A stretch of 64,000 nucleotides of DNA, taken from assembly GCF_001434135.1 (NCBI RefSeq), contig NZ_AZEB01000011.1, forward strand, positions 1 to 64,000. The letters are read 5' to 3'. The position numbers and the translations under genes are program-made. The stretch's first letter is position 1, and the number at the start of each line of letters is the position of its first letter. This document shows, piece by piece, positions 9,492 through 16,285 of this stretch. Source of the DNA: Lentilactobacillus kisonensis DSM 19906 = JCM 15041 (GTDB lineage: Bacteria > Bacillota > Bacilli > Lactobacillales > Lactobacillaceae). The notes under the pieces were generated by a model. That model made no database searches. It was not told the DNA's origin and saw only the letters and a program-made list of their open reading frames with translations.

Positions 9492-9572
9492 TCACCTCTG
9501 CAGGAAATACAGAATTATCAAAGCGAGTAGCAACATGCTGCCCACCAATATATCTGTCAACTTTAATTTCAT
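9492..9572 (-). CDS. 26-residue membrane peptide
   Basis: The sequence MKLKLTDILVGSMLLLALII continues to LYFLQR: a short charged N-terminus, one membrane-spanning segment and a terminal Arg. AGGGGTGACATT precedes the ATG. Size and layout resemble type I toxins and small phage membrane peptides, but no antitoxin RNA was identified. The stop codon is five bases from the next start. Confidence 0.4.
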   Translation of the reverse strand: MKLKLTDILVGSMLLLALIILYFLQR

Positions 9573-9597
9573 AATGTCACCCCTATGTATCTAAATG

Positions 9598-9681
9598 GGC
9601 GAGGCCGGTGCCAGTCCCATTCGTGGCCACTTTTTTCACTGCTTATGAGGCAGAAACGACTTATCCCGAAGTTACATCGCC
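9598..9681 (-). tRNA. tRNA-like element with CAT anticodon arm (probably degenerate)
   Basis: On the minus strand GGCGATG at the 5' end pairs with CCTCGCC at the 3' end (6 of 7 pairs), a D-like arm ACTT-CGGGAT-AAGT follows at the right spacing, and CTGC-CTCATAA-GCAG forms an anticodon arm with CAT at 9645-9647. A canonical T arm is absent. This suggests a decayed phage tRNA or a structured leader of the small peptide gene downstream. Confidence 0.3.
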
Positions 9682-9718
9682 TAGCTAACTTTACCAGCTA
9701 TTTTATTGCAAAATAAAA

Positions 9719-9741
9719 GTCCATGCTTTCCACACATGGAC
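9719..9741 (-). terminator. Hairpin terminator
   Basis: GTCCATG and CATGGAC form a 7-bp stem with a 9-base loop; on the minus strand TTTTATTTTG follows. It separates the tRNA-like element at 9816-9890 from the one at 9598-9681. Confidence 0.55.
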
Positions 9742-9815
9742 CGTTCGCTTATGACGTGTTGATCAGGCTCACAAAGACACAAACACGGATTTAAATTTTA
9801 TTTATCATAAGCAAC

Positions 9816-9890
9816 GTGACTGGTAGGGAATCGAACCCTGCAACGGCTGTTTCATACCGTTCCTTTCCGCATATTTACGTATTCAGCCAC
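9816..9890 (-). tRNA. Phage tRNA-like gene, possible GAA anticodon
   Basis: A 75-base minus-strand element. GTGGCTG at the 5' end pairs fully with CAGTCAC at the 3' end (one G-T pair). The T arm reads GCAGGGTTCGATTCCCTAC with a standard TTCGATT loop. The anticodon arm ACGGT/AGCCGT holds GAA (Phe) at 9851-9853 but has a bulged base, and no clear D arm is seen. No CCA end is encoded. Either a non-canonical phage tRNA or one that is decaying. Confidence 0.4.
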
Positions 9891-9965
9891 ACATTTTATA
9901 TTGAGGGAATGGAACTTTCTTATAAATTCCACAATACCAATATAACCCCTGAAATTGCATTAATC

Positions 9966-10003
9966 CTGCGGTGTTTCTGCGGTAAAACTGCGGTAAAACT
10001 GCG
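9966..10003. repeat. Four CTGCG iterons at 11-bp spacing
   Basis: CTGCG begins at 9966, 9977, 9988 and 9999, exactly 11 bp apart; the last two full units read CTGCGGTAAAA. The array lies immediately after the stop codon of the ArpU-type regulator. One turn of helix between copies would put all sites on one DNA face, as expected for a cooperative protein-binding site. Confidence 0.5.
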
Positions 10004-10007
10004 ATTT

Positions 10008-10451
10008 TTATTTCGAATTAATAAAAACGTGAAGGTCTTCGAGCAAATAAGCATCTGCAAATTCCAAGAAGGCACGATTTTTGTAAAAATAATATCTGTT
10101 CTCGTGATAATGTAGCTGTTTCATTATTTGCCAATCAAGTGGCTTCTCACGTGTAAAATACAATTTGCTAATAATCATTTTAGAAATATTAGAACAATTC
10201 TCTATGGCCTCAATAGTCCGCTTTAAAACCTCTTGAGCGTATAGATGCTTATAAATAGTCTCTTCAGCGCTATTCCCTACATGGTTCGCTTTGGGCATGT
10301 CAGAAATTGTCGGTGATTTAATGTCCGTAATGCTTTGATGCGCATACCGCTCCATTTTAGGAATTGTGTGATTAAAAAAATGCTTAACCCGGTCAACCGT
10401 TTCTTTTTTATTTACTTCTGGAAATAATTCAATCATGTCAGTCTTACCCAT
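10008..10451 (-). CDS. ArpU-family late transcriptional regulator
   Basis: Probable activator of late (packaging and structural) genes. The 147-residue product has the ArpU/RinA-like layout: an N-terminal charged helical part and a C-terminal sigma-factor-like segment (SKLYFTREKPLDWQIMKQLHYHENRYYFYKNRAFLEFADAY). The ATG at 10451 follows AAAGGAGTTGCGTT; the frame opens nine residues earlier without a good site. It lies at the early/late boundary just upstream of the tRNA-like elements and terminase, the usual location. Confidence 0.85.
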   Translation of the reverse strand: MGKTDMIELFPEVNKKETVDRVKHFFNHTIPKMERYAHQSITDIKSPTISDMPKANHVGNSAEETIYKHLYAQEVLKRTIEAIENCSNISKMIISKLYFTREKPLDWQIMKQLHYHENRYYFYKNRAFLEFADAYLLEDLHVFINSK

Positions 10452-10463
10452 AACGCAACTCCT

Positions 10464-10549
10464 TTGTTTTAGCCTCATCTGATGTTATAATTAATCTGTC
10501 ATTAACTAACATTATTTAAGCTGCCGGAGACGGGAGCTTTTTTATTTTT
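10464..10549 (+). promoter_or_regulatory. Plus-strand promoter followed by a terminator (possible short RNA)
   Basis: TTGTTT at 10464-10469 and TATAAT at 10486-10491 are 16 bp apart, a good vegetative promoter. About 25 bases after the expected start, AAGCT-G-CCG pairs with CGG-G-AGCTT (10518-10539) and is followed by TTTTTATTTTT. There is no room for a protein gene, so the pair would make an RNA of about 50 bases antisense to the ArpU leader. Confidence 0.4.
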
Positions 10550-10606
10550 CCTCCAAATTCTGAAACGTCATTTAGCTATCTCTCTTTTTAAAAAGCATCA
10601 AGTAAA

Positions 10607-10638
10607 CAAATGAGCAATTTCATGTCATTGCTCATTTG
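10607..10638 (-). terminator. Hairpin after small membrane protein gene
   Basis: A perfect 12-bp inverted repeat CAAATGAGCAAT / ATTGCTCATTTG with an 8-base loop, followed on the minus strand by TTTACTTG. It overlaps the stop codon of the 36-residue gene and probably ends the early accessory transcript. Confidence 0.5.
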
Positions 10639-10742
10639 TTTGCCACCCCCAAAAGCGCTATTACAAACCAAAGTCCAATCGGCAAAATGATCGCCCACGC
10701 AGTCAACACCATTTCTAAATCTGAACCTTTAAAGTTCTTCAT
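10632..10742 (-). CDS. 36-residue membrane protein
   Basis: Begins MKNFKGSDLEMVLTAWAIIL and continues as one hydrophobic membrane-spanning stretch, ending VANK. Its ATG overlaps the TGA of the YopX-like gene (ATGA), a sign of coupled translation. Function unknown. Confidence 0.5.
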   Translation of the reverse strand: MKNFKGSDLEMVLTAWAIILPIGLWFVIALLGVANK

Positions 10743-11188
10743 TTTTCTGCCTCCAATAGTTCCCGGCTTTCATGTATATTCCCAACAACTAAGTCATTTA
10801 ACGGGGTAACACCGCCATTTCCATGTTCTTCATTTTGAATGCGAGAATTAAAGCACCCATGTTTGGAATCATAAAATACACGGCCATAAGTTGTTTTTAT
10901 TTTTATACGCTTGTTAGCCCCAAAATATTTAATGATATCTCCTTCATAAATCGGTTTACCATTCTTATCTTTTAAACCAGTAAATTGCTCAGCGGCTCCC
11001 TGCTGAATGGTCTGCCACCATTCAAGAGCTGCATACTCCTCAGTTGCCTCAATCAATCCGCCAACAATGTAGTCAAAGTTGTTGCCATGCACCAAGTCGC
11101 CATACACGAAGTGGCCTTCATGAGGCACGTCAATTCCAATATCGTCAATCTTTTCGACATATCCACGAAATTTGATTTCTCTGCTCAT
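10739..11188 (-). CDS. YopX-family phage protein
   Basis: A 149-residue soluble protein beginning MSREIKFRGYVE, the YopX signature, with a central FTGLKDKNGKPIYEGDIIKY motif typical of the family, a beta-barrel-like fold. YopX proteins are common in Gram-positive phage early regions; their biochemical role is not established. It is upstream of, and overlaps, the small membrane protein gene. Confidence 0.85.
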   Translation of the reverse strand: MSREIKFRGYVEKIDDIGIDVPHEGHFVYGDLVHGNNFDYIVGGLIEATEEYAALEWWQTIQQGAAEQFTGLKDKNGKPIYEGDIIKYFGANKRIKIKTTYGRVFYDSKHGCFNSRIQNEEHGNGGVTPLNDLVVGNIHESRELLEAEK

Positions 11189-11256
11189 TTTTATTTCCCC
11201 TTTGTTACAAAACAGCTGTTTTTTTGACTTATACGTGAATTGCTTTTCACGATTTC

Positions 11257-11427
11257 TTATTTTTTCTGCTCAATTAATTTCCAACCAAACAACTTACGAT
11301 GTTTAGCGATAGCGTCTTTAACCATCCAAGTTCTAACTAATGGGTGATTGTCATTTCGAATAATTTCCACAACTTTCACCGGACTGTTAATCTTATGAAA
11401 TTGACCATCTTTAATTGCCAGAATCAT
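11257..11427 (-). CDS. Small phage protein (56 aa)
   Basis: A 56-residue product, start ATG 11427 overlapping the preceding TGA, ribosome binding site AGGAAGGTGAAATC. It is basic, with an N-terminal beta-like part (MILAIKDGQFHKINSPVKVV) and a C-terminal helix (VKDAIAKHRKLFGWKLIEQ). Not recognised. Confidence 0.5.
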   Translation of the reverse strand: MILAIKDGQFHKINSPVKVVEIIRNDNHPLVRTWMVKDAIAKHRKLFGWKLIEQKK

Positions 11428-11828
11428 GATTTCACCTTCCTAGCATTTTGGGAGTTGACTTGATGTTGATAATTGGCAATTGTGCTACCTGCCGTAGATG
11501 CTCTAATTCCCAAAATATGAGCAATGGTTGCTGTGGGATAGCCGCGATTATAGAGCTCGACGACTTCCTGACGAATCTCGGCAGCTTCATGTGCTGACAT
11601 ATCCCCCATTTTGCGGGATCGGAAACTTAAAACTGGCTGTTCAGTCCGCTTAAGAACGATTGCTCGCCATTCAGGTGAATCATCGGGAGCTTTAGTGACT
11701 GATTTATAACGTACTTCACATTGTTGGATCAGGATCAATAATTCATTATCGAAGTGCTTATTGGCCCGCTTATGATCGTGAATGATTTTTTCATAGTTAC
11801 GAATTTTTAGTTCAATTAATTTACTCAT
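11424..11828 (-). CDS. Phage protein with C-terminal helix-turn-helix
   Basis: A 134-residue product from ATG 11828 (GAGAGGTTGAACTT upstream; an upstream ATG at 11855 lacks a good site). The N-terminal half is helical and charged; residues about 85-125 (QEVVELYNRGYPTATIAHIL and on) look like a sigma-like or resolvase-like helix-turn-helix. It may be a small regulator of phage gene expression; the family was not recognised. Confidence 0.6.
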   Translation of the reverse strand: MSKLIELKIRNYEKIIHDHKRANKHFDNELLILIQQCEVRYKSVTKAPDDSPEWRAIVLKRTEQPVLSFRSRKMGDMSAHEAAEIRQEVVELYNRGYPTATIAHILGIRASTAGSTIANYQHQVNSQNARKVKS

Positions 11829-11885
11829 AAGTTCAACCTCTCTAGCCCTGTTCATAATCGCTCAGGAAACCTATAATTGCGACAC

Positions 11886-12272
11886 TCAATCTGTTCGTGT
11901 GTCATTGTCTGCCTCCGCTAATTTCCGTCCACACATCGGGCAATAATTAAACCAAAAGCCAGCATTGGTACTGTCACCCGGCCTTGCGTCAGGATATTTC
12001 GAATCATTGATGTCTACTTGAACATTTTCATGGTTTTGTTGCTGCATACTTTTACCATACGCATCTGTTGGGTCTAGGTACCATAGCTCGTCATGCTCAC
12101 TTGACATTATTGAAGTGTTTCTTCTACAAAAGCTACAGTTGCTTTGTTTTTTGGACTCTGTAAGCATTTCAATAGTTCGCTGGCGTTCCTCAGCTATTCG
12201 CCGATACCGTTCAATTTCACGCGCCTGGTCACTGATTAATTGTTCGCGTTCTGAGTATAACTTCTGGGTCAT
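11886..12272 (-). CDS. Putative zinc-binding phage protein
   Basis: A 128-residue protein. Residues 1-45 are a charged coiled-coil-like helix; then CSFC near residue 46 and CPMCGRKL near residue 111 could together bind one zinc ion as a split zinc ribbon. The ATG overlaps the stop of the DUF1064-like fragment (ATGA). Function unknown, possibly nucleic-acid binding. Confidence 0.6.
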   Translation of the reverse strand: MTQKLYSEREQLISDQAREIERYRRIAEERQRTIEMLTESKKQSNCSFCRRNTSIMSSEHDELWYLDPTDAYGKSMQQQNHENVQVDINDSKYPDARPGDSTNAGFWFNYCPMCGRKLAEADNDTRTD

Positions 12273-12505
12273 TTGTCTTCCTCCATATGATTTTGTAGAT
12301 CGAAACTTGGTAATGTCTCAAACTTCTCATGGATTTTAAAATCCAATTTCAAGTTCTTCAAGTGCAGGTAGTACGCACCCTCGGCCTTGCTATCAAATTG
12401 GTGACCATCAATACTCATTTTGTGGGCGTTGAACTTATTGCCCTTTCTTGGCAATTTAATTGCCGACTTAGGTGGCTCTTGGACACCTGTGGGATAGTTT
12501 GTCAT
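12269..12505 (-). CDS. Truncated DUF1064-like protein
   Basis: The 78 residues match only the N-terminal half of DUF1064 phage proteins (KFNAHKMSIDGHQFDSKAEG, then a YYLHLKNL helix), a family related to restriction-endonuclease-like folds. The catalytic acidic and DVKG-type C-terminal half is missing, replaced by a short tail (LPSFDLQNHMEEDK). The reading frame and coupling to the next gene are intact, so this is a stable short version or a deletion derivative rather than a simple frameshift. Confidence 0.55.
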   Translation of the reverse strand: MTNYPTGVQEPPKSAIKLPRKGNKFNAHKMSIDGHQFDSKAEGAYYLHLKNLKLDFKIHEKFETLPSFDLQNHMEEDK

Positions 12506-13192
12506 TTAGATCATCCCTTCATCAATTTCGTCCATCCGTTTCCGTGTCATGATATGCAGCGCAATCAGGTCATCTTCTGACAACTTAATTGGTCGTATAT
12601 GGTACTTCTCAATGAAGCTTTTGGCTCCGAGTTGATGCCGCTCTTGATGGTGTGCACGGCAGAGACATTCAAAGTAAAGCTTGCGGTGATCCACCAGTTT
12701 CCGACTGCCACGGCCAACCGGCGTAAAGTGATCGATATCACTATGAAGCTTGCCGCAAATCACACACTGCCGATGACGTAGACACTGCATCGCTTTCGGA
12801 TAGCTGTCAGGTATCATGTCCCAAGTTCGTGTCTTGAAGGGCACGCCAAGCTTGAAGCAGAAATCTAATAAGAATGTCAAAAACTTATTTGCTTGATTCA
12901 CGCTACAGTCAGCCATTGAGAATTTCTCCGCACCAGTGTGACTGTAGTACAAGAACTTCATTTCATCTTCCATCTCAGTGGGCGTGTAACCTGTGTAGAG
13001 TGCCATGTCATTGAGCATCGCAAAGACCTTCTTGCGTTGATCAGGGCTGATCGTACGGCCGTCATCCATCAACAACTGCACTGTTGGCTGCTTTCCGTTT
13101 GCCCATTTGGCAAGCTTGTACTGGTTCAATTCATCATCGAGCTTAACGACTACCTGATTGCCTCTAATTGCTGTTAACTTGCCAAATAACAT
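12506..13192 (-). CDS. Putative HNHc nuclease (phage recombination type)
   Basis: A 228-residue protein from ATG 13192 (GAGAGGTGATGAA upstream). The C-terminal half holds a zinc-bound HNH-like motif: CVICGKLHSDIDHFTPVGRG, then HRKLYFECLCRAHHQERHQLG. Such putative HNHc nucleases replace Holliday-junction resolvases near replication modules of Gram-positive phages. The N-terminal domain (GKLTAIRGNQVVVKLDD) is beta-rich and may bind DNA. Confidence 0.8.
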   Translation of the reverse strand: MLFGKLTAIRGNQVVVKLDDELNQYKLAKWANGKQPTVQLLMDDGRTISPDQRKKVFAMLNDMALYTGYTPTEMEDEMKFLYYSHTGAEKFSMADCSVNQANKFLTFLLDFCFKLGVPFKTRTWDMIPDSYPKAMQCLRHRQCVICGKLHSDIDHFTPVGRGSRKLVDHRKLYFECLCRAHHQERHQLGAKSFIEKYHIRPIKLSEDDLIALHIMTRKRMDEIDEGMI

Positions 13193-13254
13193 TTCATCAC
13201 CTCTCATAACATGCTGTAAATATTGTTATAATTAACGGTAAAGGAGAATTACCT

Positions 13255-13824
13255 ATGAAAATATTTTTAACAGTGTTAGTCATGTTGCTCTTAACGTTTG
13301 TTTGTCGTTTTTTGATTACTCGTTCAAACCTCAAAACTATAAAAGATCTGAATGTCCAGTTTCAATTGTGGTATACAGAAAAAGTTAAGCCTGGAACTAA
13401 TGATGTAAAAATAGTACGGCCAAATAACGAAGCGTTCTCTAGGCTATACCACATCGTATATAAGGATAACCAAGCTGTTGTAAACACAATTGATAAGGGT
13501 AAATATATGGGACATACCGCCACCTTTATCAATAAAGCTGATGTTGTCCAAAGTTTCCCAACTACTCATCAATCCGTTGTTGAACAAGAAGTGGGACTAC
13601 TCGATAACATGCAAGATTATTTTCAAGAAAGATATAATGAAAACTTCCGGATTTCCTATTGGCTAACAACATTAATATTTTTGCCACAATATTTTATAAA
13701 ATATATTGGGCTAAAAGAGGAATCGATTCTATCTCACGTTCTCAATGCAATCTGGTGGATTATCATTGCATTAATGGCCATCTACAAACCAGTACTATCA
13801 GCTCTAATAAAGCATTTGCTGTAA
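13255..13824 (+). CDS. Plus-strand membrane protein, candidate lysogenic conversion gene
   Basis: A 189-residue protein with a membrane segment at residues 3-20, a soluble central domain (about 30-130) and two C-terminal hydrophobic segments (YWLTTLIFLPQYFIKYIGL and AIWWIIIALMAIYKPVLSAL). It has its own AAAGGAGAATTACCT site and a TATAAT-like element about 20 bases upstream. It is transcribed against the surrounding early operon, typical of independently acquired genes expressed in the lysogen. Function unknown. Confidence 0.65.
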   Translation: MKIFLTVLVMLLLTFVCRFLITRSNLKTIKDLNVQFQLWYTEKVKPGTNDVKIVRPNNEAFSRLYHIVYKDNQAVVNTIDKGKYMGHTATFINKADVVQSFPTTHQSVVEQEVGLLDNMQDYFQERYNENFRISYWLTTLIFLPQYFIKYIGLKEESILSHVLNAIWWIIIALMAIYKPVLSALIKHLL

Positions 13825-13883
13825 AGACTAATCGAATAACCTCAATTTCTGCATCTTGATAGCTTTTGACTTGCCAAGCTGAA

Positions 13884-14063
13884 CTACATCCTGCTTGACA
13901 CTTTTATAGCTCCGCCTTTAACGTCGTATAAGAATATCGTTTGCGGATTACAGTCAGTCTGTACGGCATACTGCCCTTTTTCGATCTTACGGATATGAAC
14001 TGGATAGCCTAACTGCCATTGTCGAAACGTTTGAATGATTTGACTACGTTCACTACGTCTCAT
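13884..14063 (-). CDS. Small phage protein (59 aa)
   Basis: Start ATG 14063 with AAGGTGATCTG upstream, stop TAG 13884. The 59 residues are soluble and basic (opening MRRSERSQIIQTFRQWQLGY) and followed by beta-like stretches. It lies just after the AntA-domain gene. No family recognised. Confidence 0.5.
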   Translation of the reverse strand: MRRSERSQIIQTFRQWQLGYPVHIRKIEKGQYAVQTDCNPQTIFLYDVKGGAIKVSSRM

Positions 14064-14067
14064 CAGA

Positions 14068-14625
14068 TCACCTTCTAATCAGTTCAGTCTGGCCTTCTGG
14101 AACGTCGCTAAGCTGTTTGATAATCTGCAGAGTGGCTGTTGATGGCACCCAGTTAGTGACAAATTCGTCGGCCGTGTCAAAGTCTTTCTTGCGCAGTTGT
14201 GTCCGTGTCTTGACGCCAGTGACTTCGTTAAGGCCACGACTGATGTCTTTATAGAGCATCCCACGTTGCTTGCGATTTAGAACAAGGTGGTGAATGTCGA
14301 TGTATCCGTTGACCGCGTGTTTGACGCGGGTGCTGATGTAGCTGTATTCTCCTTTGCCCTTATCAGTTCGCTGAATCATGGCAATCTCTTTTGCCATATC
14401 TAACTTTAAGGCGTGGCCAACCTGTGGACGGCCACCTTGAGGTTTCGTACTTTTTTGTTCGAAACTGATATAATCAGCGTTTTCGTGGAATCCGTACTCA
14501 ATCATCCGTTGAATCCAGATTCGATACGGCGTATCAACTTCCAGAAAGTCATGTAGATCACGGCCGCTGACCACCATTTCGTCATCGTGCTTTAAAATCT
14601 TGATTAGTTGATCCATGTTAGGCAT
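14068..14625 (-). CDS. AntA/AntB antirepressor-like protein with ORF6C-like C-terminus
   Basis: Residues 1-90 are an AntA/AntB DNA-binding domain (VSGRDLHDFLEVDTPYRIWI, then FEQKSTKPQGGRPQ). Residues 105-180 (NGYIDIHHLVLNRKQRGMLY and on) resemble the ORF6C-type C-terminal domain. The N-terminal domain is close to that of the second antirepressor at 20695-21429, but the C-terminal domains differ. Likely role: relief of repression or control of early genes. It overlaps the replication gene's end. Confidence 0.75.
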   Translation of the reverse strand: MPNMDQLIKILKHDDEMVVSGRDLHDFLEVDTPYRIWIQRMIEYGFHENADYISFEQKSTKPQGGRPQVGHALKLDMAKEIAMIQRTDKGKGEYSYISTRVKHAVNGYIDIHHLVLNRKQRGMLYKDISRGLNEVTGVKTRTQLRKKDFDTADEFVTNWVPSTATLQIIKQLSDVPEGQTELIRR

Positions 14626-15553
14626 CCCCTTTAACTTCTGTTTTGTTTAATTCTGCCAGTTGCTCTGCTAACTTGGCTTTTTGATCGTCCGTTAGATCCT
14701 TCTGTTTGTCGTTAGAGCATTGTTGATTATGGTCTGCCCAGTCAGGCAGCGTTTCCTTGCGGGTAACTTTGGACTGTCGAGTCTTGCCTTCATTCTTCTT
14801 TTGCAAAGCCAGCATGGTAAATTGCTTGCGAAGCTTGGCAGCCGATAGAATATTAGTTGACCAGAATGGATCTTGTTGACACCACTTGATGATCACTGAA
14901 ACTTCATGTTTGTCTCGTTTGTCGAGTTCAACTAATTTGCGCATGTCATCTGCCCAGTGCTGTAAATTCGGTTTTTTGGCCTGCGGGTCATTGTCTTGAA
15001 TCTTTTCAAACAGAAATTCAGCCAATTTAAGATAATCAGAGTTTTCGTCATAAACGGGTTTATCCCGTTTTGGACGCGAAGGATTCTTATTACTTTTATT
15101 TACTTTACTTTTCTTTCCTTTACTTTGTGGATTAATGTCAACATTAACTCCCTCTGAACTAGAGTTATTGTTAACATTAATCCAGTACAACGTTGGTTTC
15201 GGTTGCTTTCGCCTTTTGGTAGCATCTAAATAGGTATCTTGGATTCGCTGGCTTGTTAAGACCCTAACCGAGCTGAACAGTTCCTTGTCAAAGGTTCCAT
15301 AAGCAACTAAGCGGGCAACAATTTGATCAGTCATTTCAGGTGAAAGTCCATTCACCCGGTTAACTAACTGCATCTGTTGTAATTTATCCCATTGTAAGTA
15401 GTAACCTTTTCGGTAAACCGCAGACAGCAGGTAAATCATAAACAGAACACCTTTTGCTCCAAACTCACCCATAATGGCTTCCGTTTTGGCGTTCGTCGAA
15501 AAATCAATATCCAAGGGAAAGTAATCTAATCCGTCTTTATTCGGTCGTGCCAT
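14618..15553 (-). CDS. Phage replication initiation protein (DUF4373 / DnaD-like)
   Basis: A 311-residue replisome organiser. The N-terminal domain (residues 1-105) opens MARPNKDGLDYFPLDIDF and contains FGAKGVLFMIYLLSAVYRKG, the DUF4373 winged-helix signature. A polar linker rich in Ser, Asn and Lys (about 125-165) leads to a C-terminal DnaD-like helical domain ending in FTMLALQKKNEGK. It lies beside recombination genes as in other Gram-positive phages. Confidence 0.8.
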   Translation of the reverse strand: MARPNKDGLDYFPLDIDFSTNAKTEAIMGEFGAKGVLFMIYLLSAVYRKGYYLQWDKLQQMQLVNRVNGLSPEMTDQIVARLVAYGTFDKELFSSVRVLTSQRIQDTYLDATKRRKQPKPTLYWINVNNNSSSEGVNVDINPQSKGKKSKVNKSNKNPSRPKRDKPVYDENSDYLKLAEFLFEKIQDNDPQAKKPNLQHWADDMRKLVELDKRDKHEVSVIIKWCQQDPFWSTNILSAAKLRKQFTMLALQKKNEGKTRQSKVTRKETLPDWADHNQQCSNDKQKDLTDDQKAKLAEQLAELNKTEVKGDA

Positions 15554-15565
15554 ACCATCACCCCC

Positions 15566-16285
15566 TTACCAAGATCGTTTAGGGGCAACGAGCACAGGAA
15601 CTCCCGTTAATACTTGCGTCTTTTCTTTAAATAGCTCCTCGTTGCTGTTGTTATCACTGAGATGGATTAATTCAACCCACTTCAGTGATGGTGATAAGTT
15701 GCTTTTAATAAAATCTAAACTGTTTTTCATTTCAAAATGGCTAGTCAAGATTCGATTGCGCAATGAGTAATTCAAGATACCTTTGTCGACATTTTTCTGG
15801 GCGATCTGCTGGTTGTAATTCATCTCGACCAGCATGTAATTGATATCGTTGAATCGGTACTTAACAAAATAGGTATCGGTAACGTACAGCAGCCGTTCAC
15901 CCATGCTATCAATAATTAGAAAGCCAGCCGGTTCAGCGGCGTCATGCTTAACTGGGAATGCCGTAACTATCCAATCACCGATCTTGGTTGCTCCAAGCTC
16001 TGTCAGTGGCTCATAACGGATACCTGAGAGGTTTAAAGCATTTAAAGTTCCTTGGGTAGCATAAATTGAAAACGCAGTTCTTTGTACGAATTGTTTGATG
16101 TACTTTGAGTGATCAGTGTGCTCATGAGATATGAGCATTCCCTGAACTCTGGATAGATCGAAGTCCATTTCTTGCTCGACATGCTTGTAAGCAATCCCGG
16201 CTTCAATCAATAGTTGTGATGTGCCATCATCGAGCAAGTAGCAGTTGCCGCTACTGCCGGATCCGAATACTTTGACTTTAATCAA
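15566..16285 (-). CDS. MBL-fold metallohydrolase, probable phage nuclease
   Basis: A 239-residue metallo-beta-lactamase fold protein related to YycJ/WalJ. The metal site HEHTDH is at about residue 55, with further ligands in FPVKHDA (about 116) and VTDT (about 137), and HF-motif ILTSHFE near residue 184. In this position, overlapping recT, it may act as the exonuclease partner of the annealing protein; this is inference. Confidence 0.82.
   Translation of the reverse strand: MIKVKVFGSGSSGNCYLLDDGTSQLLIEAGIAYKHVEQEMDFDLSRVQGMLISHEHTDHSKYIKQFVQRTAFSIYATQGTLNALNLSGIRYEPLTELGATKIGDWIVTAFPVKHDAAEPAGFLIIDSMGERLLYVTDTYFVKYRFNDINYMLVEMNYNQQIAQKNVDKGILNYSLRNRILTSHFEMKNSLDFIKSNLSPSLKWVELIHLSDNNSNEELFKEKTQVLTGVPVLVAPKRSW

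Noticed and set aside
9816-10115. Plus-strand frame of 99 residues beginning MTGRESNPATAV
   Set aside because: It reads through the tRNA-like element in antisense (the typical NPATAV artefact), has no ribosome binding site and no coding character.
11855-11906. 17-residue frame ending in an ATGA overlap before the gene at 11424
   Set aside because: No ribosome binding site of note, and the downstream gene has a better start at 11828.
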